DNA of 64,000 nucleotides from Chamaecyparis obtusa (GCA_027943335.1 BSBK01002792.1:870501-934500), one strand, 5' to 3'; positions 20,735 through 34,408 are shown, counted from the stretch's first letter. Program-made: numbers and translations. Notes: generated by a model from the sequence alone, not told the origin.

Positions 20735-21979
20735 TGTTGGATATTTCTAATGCATGGGTGGTGATTAAGACATTTAATATGTTTAATTACTATGTTACTA
20801 AATGGGCAATCATATTGTTGTCATTTGTGTTTTGTCATTGATGTCAACATATGCTTGTATGAAGAAATGAGACTGGTAATCATAGTGTACGGAAGGTGTA
20901 CAGATGCTTTAGATGCTGCAAAGTCAGATGAGATTTCAAATAGATGTTGTGATCTTATATTTGAGATTAAATCATTAATGGATGCATATTAAGAAAGATA
21001 CAGTTGTTTTGGTAAAGACTGGTCACTGGACTGTGATAGTGAGAATTGACATAGTTAGTCTTTGAGTTTTTGATATAGATATCAAAAGGATTGGATTCAA
21101 GGTATGTGATCTTGAAGGATGATGGAAGAGGTACTGAAGGATGTTCATTGGTTAGTGCAAGGTACAAAATGATTAGTGACATCATCTAGGACGTGTGCTT
21201 TGGCGATGGCTTATTTTGAAGCCGACTCCAGAAATGAAGGGTGTGTTTTTGTTTGACAAGCATAATTCAAGGATGTCGGTCCTAAATTGTTTTAATAGAA
21301 TAATTGTAAACTTGTTTTAGATATTGTGTGTATCTTAGTAAGGGCTTATGTAATTTTTTGTAATTAGGAAAGCCTTATGGGCCGACCTGATCTTGGTAAA
21401 ATGTAATAAGGTATAAATGTAAGGTCTTTTCTTTGGAAAAGACATGGATGAATATATGTGATAGAAGAAGATTGCGAACTTGTGTCTATTGTATGTAGAG
21501 CAGAGGATTGTTGGTGGCCTTCATTGGAAATGATCAAGCAAAGACAGTTGCTAGCAAACAGTTCAAAAGATTGTGTATTTCTTCATATACACTTGTTGCG
21601 AACTAGTGAGTTCAGAAGGTGGGCTTAACCTTCTTTGGGTAGTCAGCCTTGGGTAGTGATCCCTCTTTCTTCTTGACTCCTAATAGGGTCTATCCTCTAA
21701 CAAGGACTATGTACTATAATGTTTCAACAAGCTCCTAACAAGGCTATATCTTCTAACAAGGATTACTATACTCTCAATACATCATTTGTGGGTGCTAATT
21801 CCCATCAGGGTTTTTACCTTTAACAGGGTTTCCCCATAACCAAAATATTGTGTTATTGTGTTGGCATTCATTGTGTTCATTGGATATGATATTAGTAAGC
21901 TTAAAAGTTTAAGTTTAATATTCTACCATACAACTGATTCACCCCGTCTTAGTTGTATTGTGGACTATTAATCCTAACA
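20735..21979 (+). repeat. 3' LTR of Copia2 (1245 bp)
   Basis: TGTTGGATATTTC right after AAAGGGGGAGAT, ending AATCCTAACA. TATAAATG box at 21412-21419, CTAACARGG motifs at about 21680-21760, the TTTTTACC/CAGGGTTTCCCC pair and CTGATTCACCCCG near the end. Directly after it comes Copia1b integrase, so Copia2 inserted into Copia1; ATTGT (21980-21984) is the candidate target duplication, but the partner is not preserved. Confidence 0.85.
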
Positions 21980-22640
21980 ATTGTCAGTTAGGAAAACTGA
22001 CAGGAACAAGTTTCAGTAGTAAATCCTTTTCTGCTAAAATTTTTATGGATCTTGTACACATAGATTTGTGTGAACCCGTGAGAACAAAAAGATATTGTGG
22101 AGATAGGTACTTCATGCTTTTTGTAGATGATTTCTCAAGAATGATGTGGACATTTTTTCTTAGAGAAAAATCAGAGGCCTTTCACATGTTCAAGATCTAT
22201 AAGGCTTGAGTGGATAAGGAGACTGATAGAAGTCTAAAGTGTCTAAGGTCAGATAGAGGAGGTGAATAAACCTCTCAAGAGCTCACTCACTACTATGAGG
22301 AACATGGAATAAAAAAGCAGTTGTTTGCACCAAGAACTCCTCAACAAAATGGAGTAGTAGAAAGAAGAAATAAGACATTGATTGACTATGCGAGAACCCT
22401 AATGATTTAGAAGGATCTCCCACATCACTTCTAGAGAGAAGCTATCAACATTATTGTTTACACAGTGAACCAAGTTCAAGTCAAGAAAGGAACCAATAAG
22501 ACTCCCTATGAATTATGGTTTAGTCACACTCCTAGTGTAGGCTACTTCAGAATTTGTGGTAGTAACTGTTACATTAAAAGAGATATGTATTCTAGCAAGT
22601 TTGAGCCAAAGAGTGATGAAGGCATATTTTTGGGTAAATG
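21980..22640 (+). pseudogene. Copia1b integrase
   Basis: Open to 22209, then stops. Landmarks: CQLGKLTG, FMDLVHIDLCEP with the first Asp, FMLFVDDFSRMMW, RSDRGGE with the second Asp, PQQNGVVERRN with the Glu, KTPYELWFSH and KRDMYSSKFEPKSDEG. All three catalytic acids of the D,D-35-E core are readable although the frame is broken after GGE and elsewhere. The GAG-pre-integrase zinc-finger part is missing at the Copia2 junction. Confidence 0.88.
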
Positions 22641-22785
22641 AAGTAAATGAGACACTGTATCAACCCATGATAGGAAAATTACAAAGGAAGTAAATGAGAC
22701 ACTATATCGGCCTATCAAAGGAAGATGATGCAAAAGAAGTAAATGAGACATTGTATCGGCCTATGATAGGCAAATTATAGTATGT
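22634..22785. repeat. 48-bp tandem repeat at the deleted RT site of Copia1b (3 units)
   Basis: Same three-unit GAAGTAAATGAGACAYTRTA repeat as in Copia1a (7811-7965), at the same junction between integrase and RNase H. Confidence 0.8.
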
Positions 22786-23480
22786 AGTACACAGTAAATC
22801 AGACATAGCACATGAAATAGGCATAGTAGCAAGATTCTCTGATAATCCAAAAGAGACACACTTAATAGCAGTAAAGAGAATTTTTAGATACCTAATGGGC
22901 ACTAAAGAGTATGGCCTATGGTTTCCTCACAAAGGAGGCTTCTAGGGTATTCACTGATGCAGATTAGGCTGGTAATATTGACGAGAGAAAGAGAACAGGT
23001 GGCGGTGCATTATTTATTGGAGAAAGGATTGTGTCCTGGACAAGCAAGAAGAACTGCATTTCAAAATCCATAGTAGAAGCTGAATATGTAGCTGCAACAA
23101 TCAACTGCACACAGGTAATCTGGATCAAATAGATATTGGAAGGGATCCCAGAATAGATACCTGAACCGATTGCAATTTACCATGATAATACAAGTGCAAT
23201 AAACATATCTAAGAATCCTTCCATGCACTCCAAAACAAAGCACATTTCTATAAAGTATCACTATTTGAGAGAGTAGGTACAAAATAAAGAAGTAAGATTG
23301 GAATACATTCCCACAAAAGAATAGGTTGTTGACATATTCACAAAGCCATTACCAAAGAGTACATTTGAGTATCTCACAGGTAAATTAGGGGTGATACCCC
23401 TTCCTAATCATCATTCAATAGGAAAAGGTGTTCATCAATTCATTAAGCTTCTACAGAGGAATCAACCTCATTTTATTTGG
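22786..23480 (+). pseudogene. Copia1b RNase H and pol C-terminus
   Basis: KSDIAHEIGIVARF, RYLMGTKEYGLWF, TGGGALFIGERIVSW, VEAEYVAATINC, a HDNTSAINISKNP-like region and VDIFTKPLPKSTFEYL, all parallel to Copia1a. Several stops. The 3' purine tracts follow. Confidence 0.85.
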
Positions 23481-23643
23481 ATTGATGAACATGACTGATG
23501 CTCATAGGGGGAGCAGAACCCAGTAAGGTAGTCTTTCTAACTAGCCTTTGGCATTATTGTAAAAGAGGGAGATTATGACCAGTGAGAGATCTGGTAATGT
23601 CATGATTTGTTATAGTTTTTCCATCAATGCCAAAGGGGGAGAT

Positions 23644-26214
23644 TGTTGGCATTTGTTGATTAACTGATAAAGAATGTAATGGGTATATGGAAAAATGGTT
23701 TGTCATTGATTGGCAAAGAGTGTTGCCAGTTATGACAAGGAAGGTCCACATTTTTATTCAATCTGAAAGCAAGGACAAGTTAGGAGCAATTGACACAGGT
23801 CACAAACAACTGACAAGAACTGGCACTAGGACAACCGGTGACTCATGGTATTAAGACTCTAACTGATCATTAGAGAAACTAGTCACCAAGGTTGATGCAA
23901 TCAGTAATAGGAACTGAGGAAAGGGTGCAATTGGTACAACAAGGAATAGGGATGTTGACAAGTTTGTTAGAAAGTAAAGTCCACCAAGATAATTGAGAGG
24001 GGGGGGTGAATCAGTTATTTGATAAATATAAATTTTACCAACTTCAATAGATTTTAACCATGTAAGAAATGTAACCACCAACCATAGAAAGACATTCATA
24101 CACAATAACATAATAACACAAGATATGTTGACTAGGGAACCTCTTGATCAAAGAGTAAACCCTAGTGGGAATGATGCCCACAAAAGATGCACTAATATGA
24201 ATATTCCTTGTGAAAGGATGGACTCTGTTAGGAGCCTTATGAAATACATTCAGTACATATGAATCCCTGTTAGGAGATTTTGAATCTCTATTAAAAGATT
24301 ATAACTCTGTTAGGAGTTATGGAAGATAGAAGGACCTACTACCCAAACAGCTTTAGGATAAGATCATTGATCTTACTATCCAACTGATCTTTGTATTACT
24401 CAACAGAATAATACCAAAAGATTACTAACCTCAACAATCCAATACTCCTTCTCTGACTGTGCCAAACCGCACCAACTCCTTCAGATCTCAATACCAGATC
24501 TCAGTACTTCGCATATCCTCTTTCAAAATATCTTCATATACTTTCTCATCACACATTTTCCATATTAAAAAAAGAAAAACATTCCTTCCTTTATACCACA
24601 GTCAAGTAATTACAAATGAGTTGGCATACAAATTACAAAATAAAATTTTTCACACGTTACATCAAAAATATAGAAAACTGTCAACTTCCAATCCCTATAA
24701 TTCTTCACTCGTGCGACCTCAAATATTGCACTATCATCCACATCACTATCAACATGTCTTCATCTAATCTCTAACTGTGCATAACCATATTCCATCCTGA
24801 TTAGGAGATATCATCTGATTTCCACAAACTGCTACTCAGGAACACTGCCTGAATACTGCTTCCACTAAAATGCTCATAACTTCCATGAATAAAAGAATTA
24901 CTATATGCAGTCTTAACCATGAAATTATAACACATCAAAGAGTAAGTCATCAACATTGCATAGCTTGATATTCAATATTCTAAGTGCGCTAACTCAAACA
25001 CTGTCTGCATCACTGCTAATCTTCAATAGATTACTATGTTGACATCAATGACAATCACAGTCATGAATGCAACAACAACTGCTACAAAATGGCTGCTAAT
25101 AATCCATAGGATATATTCATCATTCATTCCTAACAAGGTTAAGCTTCTTACCTATGTACAACCTAAGGATCTTAACCGCTCAAGTGAAGAGTTCATCACA
25201 ACTGATGAACTAGGGAAAGTCATAGTCGACAAATAGTTGTCTGACTCTTGGACCGAGATTTGTTGCAAAAAATTTGGTAGACTTTGAGTTATCAAGACAA
25301 TCGGTATGAGGCGTGATTGAAGGTTTTAATGCCAAATTTTGTGTCATTAAAACATGTAGATGCCCCTTGTGAAGGAAATCATTTGACATGCATCTGTCAT
25401 TTCTTTCATAAAGAAGATAAAGCATGGCATGCATCAGATATTTTCCTCAGTGAAATAATACTTCACTGGGTGATGGATTCAAAGGTGATCTATAAATAGG
25501 TCATGCATGTAAAACTCAAATAGGGAAACAAGTCTATATATTCTTCTACTTGTGAAGGATACAGTTTGTCTTCATTTCGCCAAAGAAAAAAGAGTGAACT
25601 TGTACGCTGAAGGAGAAGCTACAAAGGTGAAGAGAAGAAGCAAAGAAGAGTGTGTAAAGAAGCACATCAGTCAAAGAGAACATACTTGCAGAGACCAGTG
25701 ATGATTCTCAGTTGAGTAGAACTTAAATCTTATTAGGCTCTGCAAAGCCATCATCAAAAGATCAAACCCTCTAATTCTCTCTGACAATTGCAATACCAAA
25801 ATGCCAGTATTTTGGGTGGACATTAACAGCTCCCTTGTATGAAATCCCTTAGTTGGGTGACATATATTTAGGTGTTATAAGTCCTCTAACCATGTAGGTT
25901 ATAACATGCCTTATTGTATCAAATCCCTTAATCGAGTCACATCTAACAGTGCATTTGTAATCCTTTAATAGGGAAGGCTCCTTATAGGACGCACTTCAAA
26001 AGAGTGCAAAAATTGTGAGGTTTGCTCACACTGTGGTTTTATCCCAATTTGGGTTTCCATGTGATAACTGGTGTTGCTTATTGTTGATTATGTGGTAGCT
26101 ATTTCTATTCTAGTATCTATTCTACTTACATTCATTATTTTATATCAAATTTAAGGTTTAGATTTAGGAGGTGTTGATTCACCCCTCCCCTCTCAGCACC
26201 AGTTGGGACCATCA
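23644..26214 (+). repeat. 3' LTR of Copia1b, split by a solo LTR
   Basis: LTR parts are 23644-23964 and 25136-26214. Together they make about 1.4 kb, TGTTGGCATTTG to GGGACCATCA. The right part has TATAAATA (25491-25498) and GTTGATTCACCCCTCCCC near its end. Confidence 0.8.
23965..25135 (-). repeat. Solo LTR, reverse orientation (1171 bp)
   Basis: Bounded by TGTTAG and CTAACA with flanks AAGTT (23960-23964) and AGGTT (25136-25140), a 5-bp duplication with one change. Read on the minus strand it has CTAACAGGG-like motifs (reverse copies CTGTTAGGAG at about 24226-24320) and ends in the CTGATTCACCCCCCC motif. No PBS or purine tract on either side, so it is a solo LTR. Confidence 0.85.
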
Positions 26215-27457
26215 ATACCTTCTTGTTGTCTCTTGGATGGACCCACACACAGAGATGTATAAATTTTGAGATAGACCAAAATTTCTTGATTGCTCTGATG
26301 AGGATGGGAGAAATTTGATTCCATCCAACATGCCAAAAGGTAAGAAATATCCAATGGTTGGTTGGAAAGATATTGCCCCTACATTGGATCTCTTTTTTTC
26401 TAAGACAATCTTTCATTGCTCCTTCAACATCTTCAAACTTGTGTTATCCAGTCACTTCAAAAATGTTCCCCAAGTCATTTCACCTTGGTTTTCATGTATC
26501 TAAATGGAATCAATCATTAAAACCCTCCTTGTGTGGCTAGAATGCCCACTGCTATACCCATGGCACTCTTTTAGTGCTTGTGTTAATACACAGTCCTACT
26601 GTCCGAGAGTGTTATTCCTTCCTCTGTCTTCCACCCTACATGAGATGATTCAAATACATATAACAATCATGTGAGGGGTTCATAACACAATAAATAGTAG
26701 TGGTATCATGAGTTTTACCCTATGTCATTCATTAAAACAAGAAATCTGTCAATAATCCTTACCGTCACAAAATAGATAGTTAAGGATAACTACGAGATTT
26801 TGAAAACTACTTCATTCCCAGTCATGAAAAGGTTAAAGAATTACTATTGGTAACCATTCATGAGATTTTTTAAGAAAATATGTACAAGAAATGCTAAAAT
26901 GTATTAAGCTTCACATGAAATTTGCTACAGTCCGTACAAAAGAAGAATGCCAAAACTACATTCTCTTCCTCTACTACGCATAATGACTCTTCAAAGCCTA
27001 AAATAAACTTCATAAAACCTCTCCAACTGATCAAGAAAAGTTGGAACCCTTAACAAAACTATCTAGTTAAGTTATGGAGTTTCCCTCCATTTTTGCATTT
27101 GACTGTTAGGATTCAAATATTTAAATTTTTAAAACTTATTAGAAAGACTCCTAACAACTTTAATCCTTTGATTGTTTCCTTTTAGGAGTTCAACACCATT
27201 TCTAACTTCCTAGACTCATCAAAGACCTAATCTTAATCATCTAAACCTTTTCATCACTCCTTATTGGTTATACTTGTAAATTTTTGGGACTTTGTTCAAA
27301 ACCTTAACCAAAAACATTACCAAAATGGATTTAGTAGCTCCCTTACAACATTGTTGTGATCTTATGTATCCTTTTTGACATTTTCCTTTATGATGTTCAC
27401 TATGGGTCTCATGATCAACCAGGTGACCCTTCTCTATCTTCATAAGGTGCCCTACAC
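26215..27457 (-). repeat. Left terminal repeat of the split element
   Basis: Matches 28953-30033 plus 39824-40013 along its length, with scattered substitutions. It shares ACCTTCTTGTTGTCTC at the left and CCCTACACCA at the right. No gene; short ORFs in both copies are not conserved as protein. Confidence 0.8.
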
Positions 27458-28052
27458 CAGACTCCTAGGGTGGAAAAGAATCAATGTCCCATGGATTAGG
27501 TTACCTCTTTCCTGTCTTGCAATTTGTGGGCACTGATTGTTTATGATCTACAATAAAAGTAGACCCTTTGGTCATTAGCTTTGTGTAGCTACAAATAAAC
27601 ATCTTAGATGTGTTCCAAGTACTCTACCTTGCAACATTCAACTCTATGCATGTACCTTGAGCAATCATACGACCATCAACATGAGTCCCCTGCAATCCTG
27701 CAAAAAAGGAGTGAAAAAAAACATATATCATTACATCAGTAGGTGATATCTCCATGCTTGGAGTAGATGTTCAAACTTGACCATTTTCTTGACCCTTCAT
27801 GAGGATGATCAACTCAGTCCTCAACACATGTTTGACATGTCATGGTAACATAAGTGTAGTATGTGTCTTCTCCTTAAACCTTTGATGTATCAATACTTAT
27901 GCAAGTGGATTTATAGTTATCTCAAGTGGTTCTAAGTGACATACCTCCAAGGTTACATAGGCAACCTTCATGTTCACAAATCCTAATGTCTCTTCATGGC
28001 CTATCAAACAAATTTAAGTCTCTACCATTGAGACCATATCAGACATCACAAC
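27458..28052. other. Non-coding interior of the split element
   Basis: No supported frame. Minus-strand fragments are short and full of stops. Confidence 0.3.
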
Positions 28053-28743
28053 TCAAGTGCCTTCCTTTTTATGCCATCCTTCTTGGCTAAGAAAAAAATC
28101 TTGCATCTCTATTCCAACATCTAAAATCTCTGCCACCTTGGGTGTTGCATCTCCTTTACCCTCCATCTGATCTTCAACATGAGGAACCTTTCCATGATTA
28201 GGTTCACTATCCTTTGTCTCAACCTTCTGGTGTACCTCATCATGGTCCTTTACCACTTCCAATGTCTTTTCAAGAACCTTTTCTCTATTGGGTGCTTCTG
28301 CTTCCTCTTGCTTTTGTTTTTTTCAATGAATCTTCCCTCCTATCTTGTTCTAGCCATGCATGTAATATGCTCCTTATTTCCATTATCTTGGCTTCATTTT
28401 CCTCTATTCTTTTCTTTAGTAGTCTAATCTCTTCCATTTCTTGGCTTCTTTTTGCTTCTTTCTTCCTTTTATCTTCTTCCTCTCTTTGCTTTCTTTCATA
28501 GGATTTGAAGACTTTGTATGCCTTAAAAATTTCCATCTCTCATTTGGTCAAATACATGTTGTCTATCTTTACCAACTGCAAGGATCTAATCCATTTCTCT
28601 GATAACAATTTGATGTGAGTCAAGTTTTTGAGTTCCAAGATTCTCCCAATAATCTTCCAATGATTCTCAATGTCTCCCAAAGTCCCTTCTATCAGGATCA
28701 ATACCAAGACCCAACCTACTTGACTAGGCCAATCAAGGGTCAA
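28053..28743 (-). pseudogene. Helical, charged protein remnant of the split element
   Basis: Minus-strand frames 28743-28540, 28536-28285 and 28262-28053 appear to be one reading region broken by a stop at 28540-28542 and a frameshift near 28270. The first part has ENHWKIIGRILELKNL and LVKIDNMYLTK. The second is a strong coiled coil with YERKQREEEDKRKKEAKRS and KKRIEENEAKIMEI. The third is acidic. I recognise no family. A Gag-like or accessory protein of a non-autonomous LTR element is a guess from context. Confidence 0.45.
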
Positions 28744-28952
28744 TTCACTAGCTCACACCTCTACTAGACTCCACACCATTTAAGTGCTCACACATGGTTC
28801 CATACTTAAAACTTCAATTCCAATTCACCCTTTCATTTTGAGACACCCTTACCTTCCTCCTAAGATTCTATTCAACCTTACTATACCCTATCCAAACATA
28901 TCAAGTCATTTCATCCATTAAACACAACCTTGGAAATAAATACTCAAAAATA

Positions 28953-30033
28953 TACCTTCTTGTTGTCTCCTAGATAGACCGGCACACATAGATGTATAAA
29001 TTTTGAACCAGAAAAAAAATTCTCAATCTCTCCGGTGAGGATGGGTAAAACTAGGTTCCTTCCAACATACCAAAAGGTGAGAAAGATCCAGTGGTTTGTT
29101 GGAAAGATATTTCCCCTACACTGAGTCTCTTTTTTTTGAGACAATCTTTCATTCCTCCTTCAACATCTATTATCTTTCTTCAAACTTGTGTCATCTAGTC
29201 ACTTCCAGAATGTTCCCCAAGTCATTTCACCTTGGTTTCCATGTATATAGATGGAATCAATCATTAAAACCCTCCTTATGTAGATATAATTCCAACTGCT
29301 ATAACCATGGCACTCTTTTAGTGCTTGTGTTAATACACAGTCCTACTGTCTGAGAGTGTTATTCCTTCCTTTGTCTTCCACCCTACATGAGATGATTCAA
29401 ATACATATAAAAATCATGTGAGGGGTTCATACCATGATAAAAAGTAGTGGTATTACGAGTTTGAACCCTCTGTCATTCTTTAAAACAAGAAATATGTCAA
29501 CAATCCTTACTGTCACAGAACATACAGTCAAGGATAACTACAAGATTTGGAAAAATACTTCATTCCCAATCATGCAAAGAAAAGGAATTACTACTGCTAA
29601 CCATTCATGAGGTTTTTTAAGTAACTATGTACAAGAAATGCCAAAATGTATTAAGCTTCACACTATTTTTCACATGGACTTTGCTATAGTCCATACAAAA
29701 GAAGAATGCCAAAATTGCATTCTCTTCCTTTAATACACATAATGACTCTTCAAAGCCTAAAATAAACTTCCTATAACCTCTCCAACCAATCAAAAATAGT
29801 TGAAACCCTTAACACAACCATCTGGTTAAGTTATGGAGTTTCCCTCCATTTTTGCATTTGACCATTAGGATTCAAATCTTTAAATTTTTAAAACTTATCA
29901 AAAAGACTCCTAACAACTTTAATACTTTGATTGTGTCCTTTTAGGACTTCCACACAATTTATAACCTCCTAGAATCATCAAAGACCTAATCTTAATCCTC
30001 TAAACCTTTACATCAGTCCTTATTGGTTATACT
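28953..30033 (-). repeat. Right terminal repeat, first part
   Basis: Homologous to 26215-27285. It breaks at 30033 where the LARD begins, directly after ATACT (30029-30033). Confidence 0.8.
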
Positions 30034-31080
30034 TGTATGGTGAAAATGTGACCACACTTCTATGAATCTTTACATGCAAGAAAACTCAACAATGATCTCT
30101 CACAAATCGATCCATAGCTCTCTATGCATGGAGTTGTAAAATTTTTAAAATTTCTCTCAGCTAGAGATATAAACTCATGACCTTGCTAGTCAACCACACA
30201 ATGAGAGATTCCAAATCAAAGACAAGGGCAACAATGCCAATATCTCCAATGAAATCAATATGGATGCAATGTAATGCAAACTAATCTAGGAGAATGAAAG
30301 ATGCAAGCTATAAAAGGAAAATACAAGTGTTACAAATCCTCCTATTAAGCTATGTGAGATTAATCTATTGCATAAAAAAAAACTAAGCTAACATGTCATG
30401 ATTATGCAACTAAGAAAGCAAATATGCAACTAGAATGTAATGCAACAACAATGTCTTCAAAGAGCTCCAAGTGACCTAGAAAACCTGCAACATAACAATA
30501 GCATAAAGATGATGGATATGCAAATGAAGGAGGGAGCTCTCCTTTTATAAGAAATGAGGTGAAATGGACCATTGAGATTAAGAGGTAAAAGACTTAATCG
30601 ACGGTGGAGAAAAATGGAAGCTTGATCCTTGTGCACAAATATCCTCCAATGAGAAAATAAGAGTTGACTTTTGTGTCCATATGAGATAAAAGGTACTTTT
30701 TCTCTTTTTATAAAATAAGAATAATGCTTTATTTGTGTAACATAGGATAAGAAAAAAAGTGGGGGCTTTTTATTTATTAAAAGGGGAGGAAATATTCCTT
30801 TTGAATAAATAAAAGCCTTAGGATAAAATGGTTTTATTATTTAATTAAAAAAGATTTTTAATTAATTAAAAGGGATTTATTCTCTTAATTAAATAAGATT
30901 TTTATTTTTTTCTCTTTTAAATTAAATAAGGCTCAAACCTTAGGAAATATTGAATTGATTATGATTTGATCAAGAAAATTGATATAATTGATATTGTTGA
31001 TATTTGAAAATATTGATTCAGGATTGATAAATCAAATAAATGGGGCCCAAAGTCTAGGCGACCATTTTTGGGTGCATACA
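30034..31080 (-). repeat. 3' LTR of the LARD (1047 bp; element on minus strand)
   Basis: Aligns end to end with 38772-39818. Contains the AT-rich AATTAATTAAAAGGGATTTA region and GGGGCCCAAAGTCTAGGCGA near its right end. Confidence 0.92.
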
Positions 31081-31096
31081 TTTGCCCCTCTTTGAC
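31081..31096 (-). other. Polypurine tract of the LARD
   Basis: Minus strand GTCAAAGAGGGGCAAA immediately precedes the LTR start TGTATGCACCC. Confidence 0.75.
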
Positions 31097-33779
31097 TAAT
31101 GTGTGATCATTTCGGGAACACATGTAGTCAAAGAAGAATTAAAATGTGAGATCGATTTGGGATCACAAAATAACCCAGATGTGTGTTCATTTTGGGAACA
31201 CATCGGGACAAGCATAAACAACAGCTAAAAGACAAGACCAACACCGTCGCTACTAGGTGCAAATCAAGCCTTAGACAAAACTATCACCATCGCTGCTAGG
31301 CAATAATCAAGTCTAAAAAATAGGAGGTAAAAATTGAAAGACAAAATCACCACCGTCGCTGCTAGGTGATAATCAAGTCTAAAAATAAGAATCTCAAGTT
31401 GAGCTGAATGATAAAGCTGAATCAAAGATTAAAGCTGATAGGTACTGCCCCCTCAGAATTGAAATTGAAATTAGATAGAGGAGAACAACAAATTCATAAA
31501 CCTGATCAAGTCACAATAAATCATAATCGAAGGATGGAGCATGATAACCATCAAACAGTGAAGATATGCCCCAGGTTGACGAGGTTTGACTGAAAAAGAT
31601 ATAGGATAAAAATTAAGTCAAACCTCAGAGAGAGGAAGCGAAAGGGGTGAATGAAAGACTAGAAGTTTGGAAGACATGGAAAGGAAGAAATTCCATCAAA
31701 GATCGAAGAATTATGCCTCAAAAGGTCAGCCAACTATGTAGAAGAATGAGAAAACTTGGAAACGCAACTCATATTTTGATTTCGATGCTGAAAATGGATA
31801 GAAAATGATGTGATATGAAAGACCAGGAATGAAAGATATGATCAAGAAGAATCAGAAAATGAGCACAGTTGACCAACTAGTCCGTAGATGATAAAAATGA
31901 GAGCTCTCTCCATATGCAAGATGCAAAAACTAAACTATGATGAACCTAATAATGCAAGCTACTATGAAAGTGGTTGACTTGCAAGGTCACAATGCCTATA
32001 GACATCTAATTATCATCATCGAGCGTTATTGGTAGCGTAATAAGATCATACAATACACACTAGCATAACTATGTGGATATGAATATGATCTTTATCAGAT
32101 AGAAATGTGGAAATCCCACCTAGGCATCAAAGACATGGAGGTCAAGATGACTAATGTAGTGAGATTACCTAAGTTTGATATGGCGAGATTATGCTTGTAT
32201 CAAGACACATGAAAGTCAGGATAACTAGAAGCATGCACTCACACAACAGTCAAGGATAATACCTTGTCAATCCATAGTGTCAAGTAAGACCAACATAAAT
32301 GCTCATGACAGTTAGGATCAACAAAATATACCCATAAGCAGATAAAGAAAGAAAACATGTTCTCTTACCCTCAGTCTTCTAGCTATGCATCATCAAAAAC
32401 TTCTCAGGGAGAGACCACTCATCAAAGAAATCCTCATAGACAACACACAAAGAAAAAATAAAGTCAACATATCTCAACAAGTTGATTGTTTAAGTGCATT
32501 TGTGTTGGTCATAGAGTCAAACTCTAATCATCGCATCTGCAAATGAGAAATATTGCATCATACTTAGACGATTGGGAAAGACATCTGATAAGTGTTAAGA
32601 AACACTAGACGCAAGGGTAGTGTTGAAAAACACTGTTTGGGGTGGTGTTGAAAAACACCTGTTGTGAAATGCCCCAAGAGACAAACGCCCCTAAAGGACC
32701 TATGCTAATAGTTATGCCCCCAGACAAAGATAAAGACCAATTCCAGACCAAGTCAAATAAGGTCAAGGCATGATGGAAAATAGCTAAGTGTTGAGGACGC
32801 ATGCTAAAAAATAGGGGTGCAAAGGCCTCAAGTAGTGCCTATTTCCAGGTTTTCACCACTTGGATTTTTATTGCAATTTTTCTCTTTTTTTTATTTTTTT
32901 GGATTTTTGCTACCAAGGCACCTGTTTCCAAGTTTTCACCAAGGCACTTTTTCTATTCTTTTTTGAATTTTTTGCATTTTTTGATTTTTTTGTTTTTTTT
33001 AGGACTTTTTATACTTTTTAGGATTTTTTTCAGCATCATATATCAATTTTTTTGGTATTTTTTCAGGATCATAAAATATGTACAAAGGATGCCCCTAGAC
33101 AGAACGGGCATCAAACTCCCAAGAAAGATCACATTGTGCAGTCTCAATGTCTAGGAAGGTGGAGAACAAGAGGGATTAGCAAGCTGGTGGAAGACAAGAG
33201 AATGAAGGAGAATGGAGGGAAGAAATCCTCAAAGGCAAACTCCTCAAGAGTACCCAAGCTAGGGAAAAAAATGTCATGAAAATCATATTCAGACAAGTAA
33301 TGAAAGGCCAGCATGGGATAAGCCACAAAAGTGCAATGTAAGAGAAGGAAGGGATGTAGTCCAAAGGAGTAGACATGTCAAGAGGCTTCACAACATCGTG
33401 TTTTATTCTTTTTATTAGATCAAGACCAAGGGGGAAAATGATAGCAAAAGGCTAGAATGAATGGAGGAAAATGAATATGAAGGCTAGATATGAATGGAAT
33501 GGAAGCAAGATCATTGTAAGATAGCTCACAAGATAGCCAAATATTCAAGTATAGGTCAACATTGCCAAGATCAAAGAGAGAAGATAGAATGGATGAAATA
33601 TGTAGAAGAATTACGCATGATGCCTGATTGCCAGGTTTTCATCATGGTACTTATCCAAGGTGCCACAAGGGAGTGGTTTTCACCATAGGATGAATTTATT
33701 TCTCTTTACTTTTTCTACCAAGGCACCTGTTTCCAGGTTTTCACCATGACACATTTTTAATTTTTAATTTTTTTAAATT
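31097..33779. other. LARD interior, 3' non-coding region with short repeats
   Basis: No supported gene. At about 31215-31385 three imperfect repeats of 40-75 bp share the core CACCRTCGCTGCTAGG. Between about 32845 and 33760, four scattered copies of a GCACCTGTTTCCAGGTTTTC-like phrase lie in very T-rich sequence. Both look like decayed tandem duplications in an untranslated region. Confidence 0.55.
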
Positions 33780-34380
33780 TTATCTTTTTTTGGAAGAAGG
33801 CAAGTTTTTTGGGTAGTGCTCCTTAAAAGGATAAACCATAATATGCCAAGGATTCAAAATGATATGCTCAAAGGTGTTGATAGGGAAAGGAAGATGAAAG
33901 AGAAAAATGGAGGATAAGGTTTTATATAAAGCGAGTGAGGTTGGAAGATAGGAGGAATAGGAAAATGAGGAAAATGATAGAAGGTAGAAGGATAATGAAT
34001 GGAAGGATTGTGAAAGGGTAGATAGAAAGGAAGGCAAGATCAACATCAAAACACACCTTGAAAGGTGGTGAGAGGATGGAGGAAATGTGAATGAAGGAAT
34101 ACGAGAAGAAATATGGCAAATATTTAGTAGAGGTTGCGGTTTAGGCACATGGAATGAAAGAATGTTTTTGGAAGAAGATAAAGTGGAAGCTTTTGGAACC
34201 TTGAATGTCAACTTTACTTTTTGTTCAATATTAGACTCTCTCAAGAGAAACTTTGGAATCCATATAGCCTTAGGATTTTCATTTCCTTTAGAGAATATCT
34301 TAAATGATGGATTTTGGAACCCATACTTGTCTTGTAGTTTTCTTCTTAGATATCTCTTTTGACTTTATACCCCCATGTTG
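33780..34380 (-). pseudogene. Second, smaller minus-strand frame of the LARD
   Basis: Downstream of the long frame on the minus strand. The frame ending at 33780 reads NPKAIWIPKFLL then VKLTFKVPKAS near its start and becomes Ser/Leu-rich later; the neighbouring frame reads TTRQVWVPKS in the same place. The IWIPK/VWVPK phrase is reminiscent of inter-domain segments in plant retroelement polyproteins, but I cannot assign it. The opposite strand is also partly open (34087-34362) and is probably a shadow. Confidence 0.25.
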
Positions 34381-34408
34381 ATTAGAGGAGACATGGTGAT
34401 CTTTTTTT

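Larger units (their letters stand above)
21980..26214 (+). mobile_element. Copia1b: decayed Ty1/copia element with an inserted solo LTR
   Basis: Paralogue of Copia1a, starting within the region before integrase because Copia2 abuts its left side. It holds integrase, the 48-bp repeat in place of RT, RNase H, purine tracts (about 23504, 23562, 23632) and a full 3' LTR interrupted by a reverse solo LTR. The LTR ends TTGGGACCATCA at 26214. Confidence 0.85.

Noticed and set aside
31200..31385. Possible CRISPR-like array (three repeats)
   Set aside because: Only three imperfect repeats with unequal spacing, inside a plant retroelement; no cas genes.
32801..33391. Frames in the T-rich part of the LARD
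   Set aside because: Poly-Phe/Ile low complexity; no similarity and not on the coding strand of the element.
34087..34362. Plus-strand frame in the LARD
   Set aside because: Overlaps a minus-strand frame that fits the element's orientation better.
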